DNA from: Diphasiastrum complanatum | Lineage: Eukaryota; Streptophyta; Lycopodiopsida; Lycopodiales; Lycopodiaceae | Direction: 5' to 3' | DNA length: 61,716 nucleotides | Assembly (NCBI GenBank): GCA_029204225.1 | Contig: MU833065.1 | Coordinates: 1-61,716, forward strand | Part shown: in pieces, positions 1 to 10,948 of the stretch | Layout of the letters: every line of letters starts with the position of its first letter | Position numbering within the stretch: the stretch's first letter is position 1 | The notes under the pieces: model-generated | Seen by the model: only the letters and a program-made list of their open reading frames with translations | What the model was told of the DNA's origin: nothing | The model's database searches: none | Made by a program: the position numbers and the translations under genes

Positions 1-300
1 ATTGCCTTATACTCTACTTCTGTGGTGGATAAAGCAACTGTACTTTGCTTTTTACAAGACCAGGAAAAGCACTGCCACAAAGCTGGAATACATACCCTGT
101 GGTGGATCTACGGTCGTCATAGTCACCTCCCCAATCCGCATCCACATAGCCACATAACTCAGGTATACCCTCATGCTTCCTGTAAACCAAGCCATAATCC
201 GAAGTGCCTTTGACATAACGCAAAATGCGCTTAGCTGCTTTCCAATGCGTTTCCGTAGGTGTCTGCCATAAACTGACTTACAATACCAACAGCATAGCAA
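1..300 (-). pseudogene. copia RNase H domain, partial
   Basis: The minus frame over 14-223 gives the standard copia RNase H start: [14 protein letters not shown], then [20 protein letters not shown]. The D in DADW is the first catalytic acidic residue. After [10 protein letters not shown] the frame drifts, and a second frame covers the upstream part, so a small indel is present. The domain continues past the window start. In the parent element it degrades the RNA strand of the RNA-DNA hybrid during reverse transcription. Family assignment is secure; the copy is broken. Confidence 0.85.
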
Positions 301-487
301 ATTTTGGTCTAGTCGTAGGTAAGGTAAATCAAGCTCCCTACTAACTACCTATAACAGCGTAGCATCAAATGGTTGTGACTCGTCAAGCCTAGAAAGCTTT
401 TTACCTGGTTCAATAGGAGTGTTCACTGGCTTGCAAATCCTGCAAACCTGAACCTGTGCAGCAACTCTTTGACATACTTCACCTATG

Positions 488-1171
488 TTAACCCACTTCG
501 TGCCCTTTTTGCCACACCTCCACTCCAAGGCAATAATGCATTAGGCTGAGATCTGTCATCTCGAATTGTTCCATGAGGGTCTTCTTGATCATGTCTATCA
601 TCTCTTGATTACTTCCCGTGATAATCAAGTCATCAACATTAAGAGCAATCAAAGCAACCATACCATCAAAGCATAAGACATAAAGATTTGGATCAGAATG
701 TGTAATCATCATCCCCTTAGAACGAAAGTAGGCATCAATCCTGCTATACCACGCACGTGGTGCCTGTTTAAGACCATAAAGCGCTTTCTTCAAGCGACAT
801 ACTTTATTCTCCTGTCCTTTTGCTAGAAAGCCTTCAGGTTGATCCATGAACACCTCTTCTTCTAACTCACCATTTAGAAAAGCAGATTTCACATCCATTT
901 GATGCAAAGGCCAACCAAAATGTGAAGCTAAAGCAACAAGTAGACGTAGAGTATTCCACTTACATACTGGCGCAAAGGTCTCCTCAAAGTCGATCCCTTT
1001 ACTTTGTGCATACCCTTTGATCCCCAATCTTGCTTTGTGCTTTGCTATACTTCCATCTGCATGGTACTTAGTCCTGTATACACATTTACAACCAATGGAT
1101 TTCTTGCCAACTGGTGGTTCCACTAAGTCCCATGTGCTATGCTTAGCAATTGACTCCATCTCCTCTCCCAT
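488..1171 (-). pseudogene. copia reverse transcriptase domain
   Basis: Long open stretch with the copia RT landmarks in order: STWDLVEPP, CKCVYRTKYHADGS, KARLGIKGYAQ, DFEETFAPV, HQMDVKSAFLNGELEEEVFM, QPEGF, KALYGLKQAPRAWY. The polymerase box reads ALNVDDL where copia elements normally have YVDDL, so both catalytic Asp are kept but Tyr is Asn. The minus strand upstream (1172-1566) encodes the low-complexity linker between integrase and RT in another frame. Likely non-functional because the pol frame is interrupted on both sides. Confidence 0.9.
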
Positions 1172-1534
1172 GGCCTTGACCCAAATGGCATCATCCTTTG
1201 CTTCAACATAAGTCGAAGGTTCTTTGCTTTGAATAATGCTAGATAAGAGAGCATAATTTGCTTCATGCCTTTCAGGTTGTGTCTTCTCTCTTGTTGATCT
1301 TCGTAGCTCTCCTGGCTAGATGATCCTGAAAAGTCATCCATGTCGCGGTTCTCCAACAATCTCTCAAACCACTTAGGGAGCTTCCTGTCAGGTGAACGGC
1401 TTCCTGGTGAAAATGTATCCCACGGTACATCTTTCTCCTTGCGTTTGTCACCTGCAACTTCTATCCTTCTTGCACCAAAAGGTTTATCTCTACCTCTCCA
1501 ACCTGTCTCTTGCGGTGTATCCTCATGTCCATCA

Positions 1535-2129
1535 CTAGGGAAAGTCAATGAATGGATCATCATCAAGAGATATCCTCACTATACCATCTTTCCCACTGGA
1601 TGTTCCTGTCTTCTCAGCATCCTCGTCTTCATACATCTTAGATTCATCAAAGATAACATCACGGCTGACATATATTTTGTTCTCCACTGGATCAAAACAT
1701 CTATAGCCCTTCACACGATCATCATATTCTAGGAATATACACTTGAAAGCTTTCACATCAAGCTTACATCTCTCTTCCTTAGGAATGTGTACAAAGGCCT
1801 TACATCCAAAGATTCGCAAGTGATTCACCTTTGGCTTCTTCTTCGTGAATGCCTCCTCAGGTGTTATCTTTGGTATGGCAATGGTGGGACTTCTATTTGA
1901 TAGACTTCTGTACTGCATGCTTCTGACCAAAAATCTTTTGGTAGTTTCATCTCAGCTAGCAAAGATCTGGCACTTTCCACAATCGTAAGATTCTTGCACT
2001 CAACTACCCTTATACTCACCTCCACTATCTGATCTTAGAACTTTGATCTTCCTACCTGTTTGATTTTCGACCAATGCTTTGAAGCTCTTGAAATTGTCAA
2101 ATGCATCCGATTCTTCTTCAAGAAGTAAA
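1535..2129 (-). pseudogene. copia integrase C-terminal part
   Basis: The minus frame 1535-1930 contains PEEAFTKKKPKVNHLRIFGC, then HIPKEER, KCIFLEYDD, KGYRCFDP and SRDVIFDES. These are the invariant C-terminal blocks of copia integrases. The catalytic core between about 1930 and 2130 is frameshifted (fragments such as ESARSLLAEMK can be read across frames). Nothing suggests a functional enzyme. Confidence 0.85.
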
Positions 2130-2582
2130 TCACGTCTTACGTGACATATCATCAATAAAGGTCATGAAATAGAAGGCTTTACATAAAGACATAGTCCTCA
2201 AAGGCCCACATAAATCTGTGTGGATCAAATCCAGGATGTTCTTTGCTCTAGCAACACCACCTTTATTAAATTTCTCTCGATGCTGCTTCCCATACACACA
2301 TGATTTGCACATCGACTTCAAGTGGTCTTCTATCGTAGGCAATCCTCTCACCATTTTCAATTTCCTCATCAAACTGAGGCTTCCTAAGTTCAAGTGACCA
2401 AGCCCCTTAGGCCACAGTTCAGTTTGCGATGGAATGGACGAGACAAGTCCATGTTGCCCCTTGATTGTAGCATTCAACCTGTACAATTTAGTGTTGGGCT
2501 CCCTTATACCATCCGCAATAACTTTGAACTTCTGGTTCACATCTTTCACAAAGCAACGATCGTGGGCAAATTCTAGTTTCAA
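2130..2582 (-). pseudogene. copia GAG-pre-integrase and integrase start
   Basis: Contains the pre-integrase zinc-binding region (GHLNLGSLSLMRKL, then CKSCVYGKQHREKF) followed by LIHTDLCGPLRTMS and FIDDMSRKT, the start of the integrase core with its first catalytic Asp (HTDLCGP). It is separated from the upstream gag-protease ORF by a short gap and from the rest of the integrase by a frame break. Confidence 0.85.
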
Positions 2583-2622
2583 CTTTTGATCAGTAATAAC
2601 ACAACAGAAAGTAGATTTTTCT

Positions 2623-3714
2623 TCAAACTTGGTACATCTCCCTGATCATCCTGCTTTTGCCATCAGGTAGTTGGATTGAAACGGTGCCTATCCCCTTGAT
2701 CTTGCACACATCACCATTTGCTTGTGAAACAGACGTTCCATTATCCAACACTTTCAAGCTACTGAACCAATCCTTGTTACCTGTCATGTGTCTTGTGGCT
2801 CCTGAGTCAATGTACCACGCTTGATCATCTTGATTAGATGACAATGCTGATATGAAGATGCTAGAGTCTTCAATCTCACCTTCGTCGACAAGGTTACCTG
2901 CTTGCTTTGGTTTCCCCTTGCCTGATTCCGCCAGGAATTTCCGACATTCACTCTTCCAATGGCCCTTTTTGCCGCAATGGAAGCACTTGCTCTTCTTCTT
3001 GGTCTTGCTGGAAGATCCCTCATCCTCCTGAGTCTTGGTGAATTGCTGCTTAGAGTTCCTCTTGCCCTTGCCCTTGCCTTGTTTTTGGCGTGTCGCAAGT
3101 GCCTGATCATCAGTGTTTTGATGTCTAGCTTTCACCATTTCTCGTCGTTGCTCTTCCTGCATCAAGATTCCTATGAGCTCGTCAAAGGTTGGCAATCTTT
3201 CTCTTGATGCTATTCCGCTCACAAACATCTGATAGGGTTCTGCAATGCCGCACAATGCATTGTGCATCAGCTCAACATCACGTATGCGCTCACCATTAGA
3301 GTGCAGTTCATCCCTCATTGTCTTGATTCTGGTCATATACGTCTGAATGTGCTCTCCTTGCTCCATGCGGACACTATTCAATTTTGACTTCAGAAACATG
3401 ATTATTGACGGATTTGACATTTCGAACGGCTCCTTTAGCACATCCCATGCATGTCTGGGTGTAACAGCATCACAAATGTGGGTAATGATGTGATCCTTCA
3501 CTGACAAGTTAATGAAGGTCAAAGCTTTCCTCAACTTCTTATCGAACACTTTGATGTCCGCTTCATTTGGCGGTCTTCTCTCATCACCTGTGACGACATC
3601 CCACACGTCCTTCTCCATCAGTATGTTTTTCATTTTGAACTTCCACACTGCATAGTTGGAAATCTCGTCCAATTTGCTACTTTCACTCAAAATGGACTCT
3701 CCCATGTTTGCCAT
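2623..3714 (-). CDS. copia Gag with aspartic protease N-terminal part
   Basis: The ORF from ATG at 3714 gives about 363 residues. The N-terminus is the UBN2-type gag fold (SKLDEISNYAVWKFKMKN, WDVVTGDERRPP). Residues about 240-255 hold a CCHC zinc knuckle, CFHCGKKGHWKSEC. After an acidic linker comes the retropepsin active site WYIDSGATRHMTGN, with the catalytic DSG triad intact. The upstream GTG codon in frame is not needed; ATG at 3714 is preferred because its methionine begins the conserved MANMGES-type start. The ORF runs off frame inside the protease, so the copy is probably unable to make a full polyprotein. Confidence 0.9.
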   Translation of the reverse strand: MANMGESILSESSKLDEISNYAVWKFKMKNILMEKDVWDVVTGDERRPPNEADIKVFDKKLRKALTFINLSVKDHIITHICDAVTPRHAWDVLKEPFEMSNPSIIMFLKSKLNSVRMEQGEHIQTYMTRIKTMRDELHSNGERIRDVELMHNALCGIAEPYQMFVSGIASRERLPTFDELIGILMQEEQRREMVKARHQNTDDQALATRQKQGKGKGKRNSKQQFTKTQEDEGSSSKTKKKSKCFHCGKKGHWKSECRKFLAESGKGKPKQAGNLVDEGEIEDSSIFISALSSNQDDQAWYIDSGATRHMTGNKDWFSSLKVLDNGTSVSQANGDVCKIKGIGTVSIQLPDGKSRMIREMYQV

Positions 3715-4490
3715 CACAAAACTGCTTGAAACTTCAACCGTAGACTAAAAGCGATGGAACTCAATCCTATGGCTCTTAATACTTCTGGGCATCAATGGAT
3801 CTCCACACAGCCGCTAGGCAACTTCGTGCACTGAATACCCACTCGGATGAGGGCGCGCGACTGGCCCGCGATCTGTCTCCACCTTCTCTGCACGGTCGCG
3901 CCTTCTTAGCCTGTTTTTAGCCTGATCAAACTCCTTTTCTGATTGATTTGAGCACGATATGAGGCCTGGAGCAGGATCGCCCTACTGATTCCAAGTCTAC
4001 AGAGTGTTCAAACATGGAATTCCGTGGAGAAACGGTGATTTTTGCTCAACTTGAGAAAGTGGCTTTTTCTCACTTTTTACCGAAGATCTGCTAGGTTATC
4101 TGTCTGAAGGCAAATCTCTAAAATAAAACTCAAAATCTCTCCATGTCTGGTTGACAATATGATTAGCTTCCTTCCCGTCTTTACGGCATCCAAAACGGAG
4201 CACAAACAATGAAGAAATCACCAGTTATGTGTAGAAAACCGTAAACTCAAACCGGTTTGAATTTTCAACTGGCTACAAAATTGTCAATTTTCCACCAACT
4301 TTTTTCCTGCCTGATGCTATGCACAAGCTAATAAGTCCTCTGCTGAGCTTGGCAAGCCTCTGTAAACTAGAAATCGTGCACCAGTGCTTTACTTTCTATC
4401 TCCAACCCGCCGTAAACCCCGACTCTCAAAAGACTCTTCTCCCGAAGCTCTCTTCAACGACGGCACTTTACTGTGTACACTCCCTATACG
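3715..4490 (-). other. copia 5' leader (untranslated)
   Basis: About 775 bases between the gag start and the primer-binding site. No conserved coding frame is visible; the short ORFs are not recognisable. It includes a GC-rich stretch at about 3840-3910. Assigned as leader only by its position between gag and PBS. Confidence 0.5.
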
Positions 4491-4502
4491 ACTCTGATAC
4501 CT
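4491..4502 (-). promoter_or_regulatory. primer-binding site, initiator tRNA-Met type
   Basis: On the minus strand the sequence GGTATCAGAGT matches the usual copia PBS (TGGTATCAGAGC), complementary to the 3' end of initiator tRNA-Met. It lies at the expected side of the gag ORF. The 5' LTR should start immediately to its right (above about 4503). Its outer end was not found, because no second LTR is in the window. Confidence 0.6.
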
Positions 4503-5639
4503 ACTTAGAATTTGCTTCAAACAGGAACATAGATCATACTACACAGTAATACAGATAGAAAACACTCTCCACAACAAGCTCACATAGCAACTGTATTTCT
4601 CAAAATGAAAATACACTGTACATATAGTTCTTCACTCAGGCAACCCATGCATGACCCAAATTGCCATTGACGTGACACGTGTCCCGTCGACTCGCCTTGT
4701 GGTGAGGCCAACTGATCCTTATCCACTAATAGGATCCACAGTACAGTAACACAGTGATTCTACTTTAATTCTAACTCTGAGGACAAATCTGATTGGCCTA
4801 GAGTGGTCAACTAGCGAGATGCAGTCACATACTTGAGAGAATAGAAAATAAATTATTTGAAGTCTCATAATTGATCCACTTTTTGTACTATTTTGACAAA
4901 CTACAAGGCTCTTTATGATACAAGGCACTGTATATACATCCTTTCACATTATATCAGGCCATGTCTTTATCCCCTACTTTGCAGCACAAGTAGGTCAATC
5001 TTCAGGTACAGTTATCTATTCTAGCAAAGTACGACCTGGAGTATGAATCTGTGAGAGAAGTTCCATGATATTCACGCTGGCATATGACTCTGTGAGAGAA
5101 GTTCACCAGCAGACAAGGCAACTTCCCTCTTGATAACATGCTTCTATGTTAAAATACTTTAGTTCACATGGCTAAAATTCAAGCTAACCATTTGCACATT
5201 CGATTGTGCCACCTCCATCAGACCAAGGATAACAACGTTTGCTAATAGCAGAGTTAAACAACCATTACGGTTGGCCTTGTAAACTTCCAACACCTCCTGA
5301 AGCTATTTCACCAAAGCACACCCAATTGACACACCTTCACAAGTACTGATTCTTCACTGGAAATCCTTTGTCAAAGGCTTGATTTTGCAGGAGGCCATTG
5401 CAAATCATTCTAGGAACATTGACATCCAGTGCTACTTCATGTGTTCATGTTGTGTTTTTCATGTGTTTGTAACCATGTTGGAAAATATCGGTCATTCACT
5501 TCAACCCCAAGCATCACAATGAAGCCTACATTTGTTTATGGTTTATTGAGCCATAACTCTAGTCATTGCTCATTCCAAGCCTGAATTGAACCCAAACACA
5601 TGGATCACTTATTGTTTCAATAACATTAGATATTTGACA
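4503..5639. other. probable LTR remnant and unassigned sequence
   Basis: No coding region recognised. The first several hundred bases should be the LTR of the left-edge copia element by position. Around 5045-5110 a 20-base segment (ending in ctgtgagagaagttc) is repeated. Nothing else supportable was seen. Confidence 0.35.
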
Positions 5640-6050
5640 AGTCAAACTGGTCCTTAACTGACTCCCAGGAGTCATCATCCTCGATTCTTCCTTTCCAACA
5701 TACCAATTGTTCAGTAACTACTAACAACAATTTCTGAATCACTTGTCTCAATTGTCTAACCCTCTTTCCAATACCAAAGGAATCCGTGATGAAGTATCCT
5801 CCTCCAATCCTACGTGTTGGATGGATCCCAATGTACCCCCCTCATGTAAGCTCAACTTAAGCCGACTTACATGGAATACATGATGGGATTTGATTTCTTC
5901 AAGGAATTCCAACCGACAAGCTCAAAGTCCATCTCTCTTAACTATCCGAAAAGGTTCACTAAACCTATTTGATAATTTGTAATATTTTTCAGTACGCATT
6001 ACCCTAGAGTCTTTAGAAATTCTTAGGTACACAACCAACTTAAAATACTC
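5640..6050 (-). pseudogene. degenerate Ty3/gypsy integrase C-terminus
   Basis: Reading the minus strand downward from 6050: VVYLRISKDSRVMRTEKYYK, then FSEPFRIVKR, then HHVFHVSRLKLSLHEG. These correspond to the chromovirus integrase C-terminal blocks 'VFLRIPKDSKTLKTGKCYK ... GPWKIVKK ... HPVFHVSRLKK' seen intact at 8220-9764. Stops and indels are frequent. This is an old copy, separate from the one at 6640-7548. Confidence 0.75.
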
Positions 6051-6639
6051 GAGGAGATTTGTTCATGTTAGCATCATGTCTTGCTCGATCTTGAGCAGTT
6101 TATAATTCTCACATGGTAACTAAAGCATTTCTTGCATATCATACCAAAAATCAGCAACTTCTTGAAATTTGATGTCACAAGCTAGTGAATCCTAGATGGC
6201 CAGTGTGTAAATGAACCTCCCAACCATAGGCACCCTCTCTTTGAGTCTGTTATTCTTGTCCCTTGGCACTTGGCATCCAACTGTGGGTGATCAGTCATTC
6301 ATGCTACCTATGACTTGTGATTATTGCATGACTCATAGGGTACCACCCCCAACCATGAACCATGGACCTATGACGCACTTGCTCACCCCGGTTGCTCGCC
6401 GGCTAGCATCTCGTCACTGACGGTTAGAATCCTGAAGGTCACAAATCATTGCTTCTCTGACAACTTGTCAAGCAGTCACACCAGATCACAACTTGTGACA
6501 CACCTATCCCAACTTGAGCCAAATGTCCACTTCAGTTATCAACCTCGCCAATAGTTGGCCTCAAGCCCTCTAGTAATCGTCCGTGCTGAGGTTATATCAG
6601 AGCCGGCGAACTGGGCTCTAGCAAGTTGTGATCAGTCCT
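6051..6639. other. unassigned sequence within old gypsy debris
   Basis: No gene recognised. The stretch separates two decayed Ty3 fragments. Local short inverted and direct copies of 'ctatgac/gtgatcagtc' motifs are present, but no element boundary could be defined. Confidence 0.3.
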
Positions 6640-7548
6640 TCCCTCCTCTAGCAAGTCATCAGTCCTTGATGACAACCTCTGGGTAAGACTTCTGCAAACA
6701 TTGTCGTGTCTCCCATAGCATCTAACAATAAATGCCCTTTTCAAGTCACTAGATATTCTTGGAGGAGATAATTCCGCAATCGTTGCTCTCTCTGATTTGG
6801 CACTTTCTTTGGCCCATAACCTATAGTGCCTTTCTCTTTTAGAGACACTAGACCCACCAGGTTATCAACATTGTGCAAACATCACATGAGTTTGCTAACA
6901 TGGAACACTAGATGCACCTTGCATCCCAAAGGTAGTTGACAAATGGTTTCCAAGGGTAAACAATTTTTTATGTGACAAAGTCAGCCATAGCTTGTTTTAA
7001 AGCATCAAAACGTTGCTGTTAAATTTTTTGTCCATTCTTTCCATTTATTTTTCTATAACATATTGGTCAATGGTGTAGCTATGTGGGGATAATTCTTCAC
7101 ACCTTTACGATAAAACATAGCTAATCCAAAGAAGCCTCTTAATGTTGTCAAGTTTATAGGTACAGGCCAAGCAAGAACTTAGGATCTGGCTTTATCCCAT
7201 TAACTGAAACTATAAAACCCAAATATGCTATTTCTTTTCAAAATTATTCACTCCTTTTATATTAGCAATATTATGTTTTCCCTTAAAGTTCAACACAGTT
7301 CTAAGGTGACACATGCACAACATCACCACAATTGTATACAAGTATGTCATCCACAAAGTTAACCACAAACTTGCCCATAAATGGTTTGAGCACATCGTTC
7401 ATCAACGTCATAAATGTTGTGGGGCTGTTAGTCAATTCAAAGGGCATCATAGTGTCCAAAAACAAGTTCAGAAGGTAGTCTTCTGCACATCCTCTTCACG
7501 GACTCTTACCTAATGGTAACCATTCTTCAAGTCAATCTTGTGGCATAG
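6640..7548 (-). pseudogene. degenerate Ty3 chromovirus pol (RT, partial RNase H, chromodomain)
   Basis: Minus strand from 7548 down. An RT fragment (VRVREEDVQKT, KPLWA-like region, DILTY-equivalent region) aligns position by position with the RT at 10380-10740. It is followed by the start of RNase H (LKQAMADFVT, like LKQAIAECVT in the better copy). A deletion then joins it to a chromodomain-type C-terminus (LPLGCKVHLVFHVSKL, RLRNYLLQEYLVT). The 5' part of RT is cut exactly where the LTR at 7549 begins, so a younger element probably inserted here. Confidence 0.75.
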
Positions 7549-8236
7549 TGTAATAGATCCTAACACCACAGTAGGGCAATGTTGCACACATGCTCACAAA
7601 CCCTAAGTAAATACATAGAATTACCCAGCAAATCCGTCACTTTATTAATCCCAAGCAAATGTACATAGATCAACAAGCAAACATGAGAGCTCTGCTGCAA
7701 GTCTCCTCCCAACCATAGCTGCATAGGAATACCATAATCATAATGAGGAATGCCTGACAAGGCTCACCCTATATCCCCTCAAGCACCCCTTAACCCTGAC
7801 ACATCCTAACGTCAACACATGGCAAACTCCATGCACAACCGACACTTGCCACTTGGCAGTACCCTGACACATAGGCAAGCTAGTAGGTGGACAGTCTGAC
7901 ACATGTCACTCATGCATTGGACCAAGTGTCCCAATGAGCATATGACACATGTCCTGTTGACTTGTCCATTGACCGTCTGACAAGTGTCACTCATGCACTG
8001 GACCAAGTGTCCCAGTGAGCATGTGACACGTGTCATGTTGACCAGTCAACCCTTCCTACTTTTTAGGAGGTCAGTCTACCAGACTCTCATGAGAGCCAGT
8101 ACCCCCTTTGCCATCTCGTATTTAGTCACTATAACAAATATTTACATTGCAATTTACAATTGTCTCCACAGGCCGGTGACTTAGCCATTTACAATTTACC
8201 ATACATTGGGCAAAGGGATTCAGAGTACATGTGACA
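7549..8236 (-). repeat. 3' LTR, type B (688 bp)
   Basis: On the minus strand it begins TGTCACATGTACTCTG directly after the polypurine tract and ends GATCTATTACA, giving TG...CA termini. About 435 bp of it recur in the other orientation at 13478-13914. The last ~31 bp (ending GTGTTAG, R, ATCTATTACA) are shared with the otherwise different LTR type A at 16156-16511. Internally it holds an ~81-bp tandem duplication containing ACATGTGTC and ACTTGTCAGAC boxes. The edge at 7549 is set by comparison with LTR A, which is followed by a PBS. Confidence 0.75.
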
Positions 8237-9764
8237 TCCCTCCCTCCTCTGCAAAGTCTGGATACTGTGCATGCAACCCATGCGCGGTCTCCCAAGTAGC
8301 ATCACTGAGAGGTCGTCCATGCCATGCAACCAAGTACTCACGGAGCAAACGATTCCGTAACCGTCTATGCGTCCGGTCCAATACTCTTGCTGGTCCATGC
8401 ATCACCTCCCCATGCTCCTGAAACAATACAAGGCCATTAGCCAACAAGTTATCACCATCATGTAAAACCTTCTTTAAGCGTGAAACATGAAAAACAGGAT
8501 GAACCTTACAACCAACAGGCAAATTCAATTTATAAGCAACGCTATTAATCTTTTTAACAATTTTCCAAGGTCCACAGTATCCAGGTGACAACTTATAACA
8601 CTTCCCTGTCTTTAGGGTTTTTGAGTCCTTTGGAATCCTGAGAAATACCATATCTCCTTCCTCGAACTCTCTTGGCGTACGATCCAGATCAGCATATATC
8701 TTTGCCTGATCCATCGCCGCTTTTACATTTTCCTTAGCTAACTCCAACATCTGTTGCATGTGAGTTAGAAATTCCATAGCACTAGGTGTTTTATGAGGCA
8801 TACCTATAGTAACTGGACTGGCTGGTCTAAAACCAGAATTTAGCTCGAAAGGACTCATCTTCGTAGATGCATTCTTTTTATCATTATAGGCAAACTCCAA
8901 CAATGGTAGGTAACGTTCCCATTGCGTTGGCCTTTCACTCACATACGCCCTATGCATGTCTTCCAAGGTTTGGTTAACTCTCTCAGTCTGCCCATCTGTT
9001 TCAGGATGATCAAAACTACTCATTCCCAACTGCACCTCTAACTTCTCAAATACTGCAGTCCAAAAATTGCCAGTAAAACGAGAATCCCTGTCAGACACAA
9101 TGGATCTAGGAAATCCATGAAGTCTGAATACATGCTGTATAAACAAATCAGCTGTACCAGGTGCATCAATCTTATTACTAGTTGGGATAAAATGAGCCAT
9201 TTTCGTGAGTCTGTCAACCACAACTAGGATAGCATTATGTTGCTGCTGCGTATGCGGTAAACATGTAATAAAATCCATGGAAATACTCTCCCATCTCCCT
9301 TCTGGTATAGGTAACGGGCGTAATAATCCAGGCACTTTAATCCTTTCAGCCTTATTAACTTGACACTTAAAACAATGTGTCACATAATGGTTTACTTCTT
9401 TCTTAAGTCTTGACCACCAAAAGTTACGCCGTATCAACTCATAGGTCCTATCCACACCAGGATGACCAACACTAGGGCTATCGTGACAGAGATGCAAGAT
9501 CCTCTTTCGCAGCACCTCACAAGCTGGAATAAGAGCCTTGCCATTTCTCATCACTATTCCATCTTCTATGGAATACTTAAGATAAGTGCGAACCAAGGTA
9601 AAAGAGCTCTCCTTTTGAGACTCTGCATGGCCATGACTCACCTCCTGTTCCACTTTCTTGCAGTGAGGATATTCCTGCTGAGCCTTTCTTATCTCAGACA
9701 GTAAGTCATTTTCAATGACTACAAATGACATCTGATACACCACACGAGATAGTGCATCTGCCAC
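8220..9764 (-). CDS. Ty3 chromovirus integrase with chromodomain
   Basis: Open ORF of about 514 residues, best preserved transposon ORF in the window. It starts within the RNase H end (MADALSR), then the HHCC zinc finger (LCHDSPSVGHPG ... THCFKCQVNK). The catalytic DDE triad is complete: D in SMDFITCLP, D in SDRDSRFTGNFW, E in DGQTERVNQTLE. The C-terminal GPW/HPVFHVSRL block is followed by a chromodomain (REYLVAWHGRPLSDATWE). The last codons lie in the polypurine tract and the stop TGA lies inside the LTR, an economical arrangement. It would insert the element cDNA, the chromodomain steering it to marked chromatin. In the parent polyprotein it would be read through from RT. Confidence 0.92.
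   Translation of the reverse strand: MADALSRVVYQMSFVVIENDLLSEIRKAQQEYPHCKKVEQEVSHGHAESQKESSFTLVRTYLKYSIEDGIVMRNGKALIPACEVLRKRILHLCHDSPSVGHPGVDRTYELIRRNFWWSRLKKEVNHYVTHCFKCQVNKAERIKVPGLLRPLPIPEGRWESISMDFITCLPHTQQQHNAILVVVDRLTKMAHFIPTSNKIDAPGTADLFIQHVFRLHGFPRSIVSDRDSRFTGNFWTAVFEKLEVQLGMSSFDHPETDGQTERVNQTLEDMHRAYVSERPTQWERYLPLLEFAYNDKKNASTKMSPFELNSGFRPASPVTIGMPHKTPSAMEFLTHMQQMLELAKENVKAAMDQAKIYADLDRTPREFEEGDMVFLRIPKDSKTLKTGKCYKLSPGYCGPWKIVKKINSVAYKLNLPVGCKVHPVFHVSRLKKVLHDGDNLLANGLVLFQEHGEVMHGPARVLDRTHRRLRNRLLREYLVAWHGRPLSDATWETAHGLHAQYPDFAEEGGMSHVL
8237..8250 (-). promoter_or_regulatory. polypurine tract
   Basis: On the minus strand GAGGAGGGAGGGA immediately precedes the LTR start TGTCAC. This is the standard plus-strand primer site of LTR retrotransposons. 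Here it also codes for the final Glu-Gly residues of the integrase ORF. Confidence 0.75.
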
Positions 9765-9970
9765 ACGATTCTCGAACCTTTCTTGTACCGAATCTCCATT
9801 AGGAATTCCTGCATGAGCTCAGACCATCTAGCTTGCCTGCCTCTAAGGTCTGGCTGCTTACAAAAGTATCTCAAGATATCATGATCAGTGAATACCTCAA
9901 ATTCCAATCCATACAGATAATGCCTCCATGCCTTTAATGCATGAACTATGGCATACAACTCCTCATGAGT
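9719..9970 (-). pseudogene. Ty3 RNase H domain, frameshifted
   Basis: Frame gives ELYAIVHALKAWRHYLYG, then FEVFTDHDILRYF, QARWSELMQEF. This is the C-terminal half of gypsy RNase H, with D in TDHD. Separated by a stop from the N-terminal half (in 9983-10816) and by a frameshift near 9765 from the integrase ORF. Confidence 0.85.
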
Positions 9971-9982
9971 TGGATAATTTTT

Positions 9983-10948
9983 CTAAGCAGGGTTGAGCTT
10001 CTTGCTCTCAAAGGCCACAGGCCTACCCTCTTGCATCAGAACAGCTCCCACAACAATGTCAGTCGCATCCGTATCTATAACATAGGGCTTTTGAGGGTCT
10101 ACAAAGTTTAGAGTGACGCACTCAGCAATAGCTTGCTTCAACTGATCAAAGCTTGCTTGCTGCAGTTCAGTCCACTCACCAAATCTATTCTTTTGAGTCA
10201 AATCAGTCAAAGGTGCTGCAATATAGGAGTATTTCTTAACATATTTTCTATAGAATACTGCCAATCCAAGAAAAGAATGGAGTGCTGTCAAATCAGCTGG
10301 CACAGGCCACGCAACGATCACAGCAACCTTCTTAGGATCTGGCCTTACTCCATCAACAGACACTACATGACCAAGATACTCAATCTCTTTTTTAAACAAT
10401 TCACTTTTTTTACTATTGGCAAACAAAGTGTTCTCCCTCAAAGTAGACAACACAGTCCTCAGGTGAGCCGTATGCTTGACCTCACCTGCACTGTAAGTCA
10501 GAATGTCATCAACAAAGTTTACGACAAATTTACCCATATACGGTCTGAGCACATCATTCATCATCATCATGAATGTAGCTGGGGCATATGTCAATCCAAA
10601 TGGCATCACAAGATACTCATTGTGACCGAACCGAGTTCTGAAGGCAGTCTTGTGTACATCCTCTTCACGAACTCTAACCTGATGGTGTCCACTCTTCAGG
10701 TCTATTTTACTGAACACAGTGGCACCTGACAAGGCATCAAGCAAATCATCCATACGTGGCATAAGATATCGATGTTTAACAGTTATCTTGTTCAAACCTC
10801 GATAATCCACACACATACGCCATAATCCATCCTTCTTTTTTACAAGAATGATCGGAGAGGCAAAAGGGGAATAACTAGGTCGTATCTACCCCTTGGCCAG
10901 ATAATCATCGACCATCCGTCTCACTTCCTCTTCCTCCTTAAGACTTAT
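9983..10948 (-). pseudogene. Ty3 reverse transcriptase with RNase H start
   Basis: Motifs in order: ASPIILVKKKDG, RMCVDYRGLNKIT, FSKIDLKSGHHQVRV, NEYLVMPFGLTYAPATF, NFVDDILTYS (FVDD for the usual YVDD), FLGLAVFYRKYVKKY, then YVIDTDATDIVVGAVL of RNase H. The frame is open from 10888 to 9983; two stop codons (at about 10888 and 10948) separate it from the protease part (one lies in the place of a residue within AKG-IRPSYSP). The fold and catalytic Asp pair are kept, so decay is recent. Confidence 0.9.

Larger units (their letters stand above)
1..4502 (-). mobile_element. Ty1/copia element, 3' end cut by window edge
   Basis: Reading on the minus strand from about 4500 down to 1: primer-binding site, leader, gag with protease, integrase, reverse transcriptase, RNase H. 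This is the Ty1/copia order (integrase before RT). The 3' LTR lies outside the window, so the two LTRs cannot be compared. Several frameshifts lie in pol, so the copy is non-autonomous. The gag closely resembles that of the element at 59413-61716 (both share SKLD followed by SNY and WKFKMK near the N-terminus), so the two flank the window as members of one family in opposite orientation. Confidence 0.9.

Noticed and set aside
6211-6420. 69-codon plus-strand ORF
   Set aside because: Lies in decayed gypsy debris, no family features, short.
7800-8100. Repeated GACACNTGTC boxes as a CRISPR-like or satellite array
   Set aside because: They are the two units of an 81-bp duplication inside LTR B, without uniform repeat-spacer structure.
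10133-10729. 198-codon plus-strand ORF
   Set aside because: Antisense shadow of the well-conserved gypsy RT on the minus strand.
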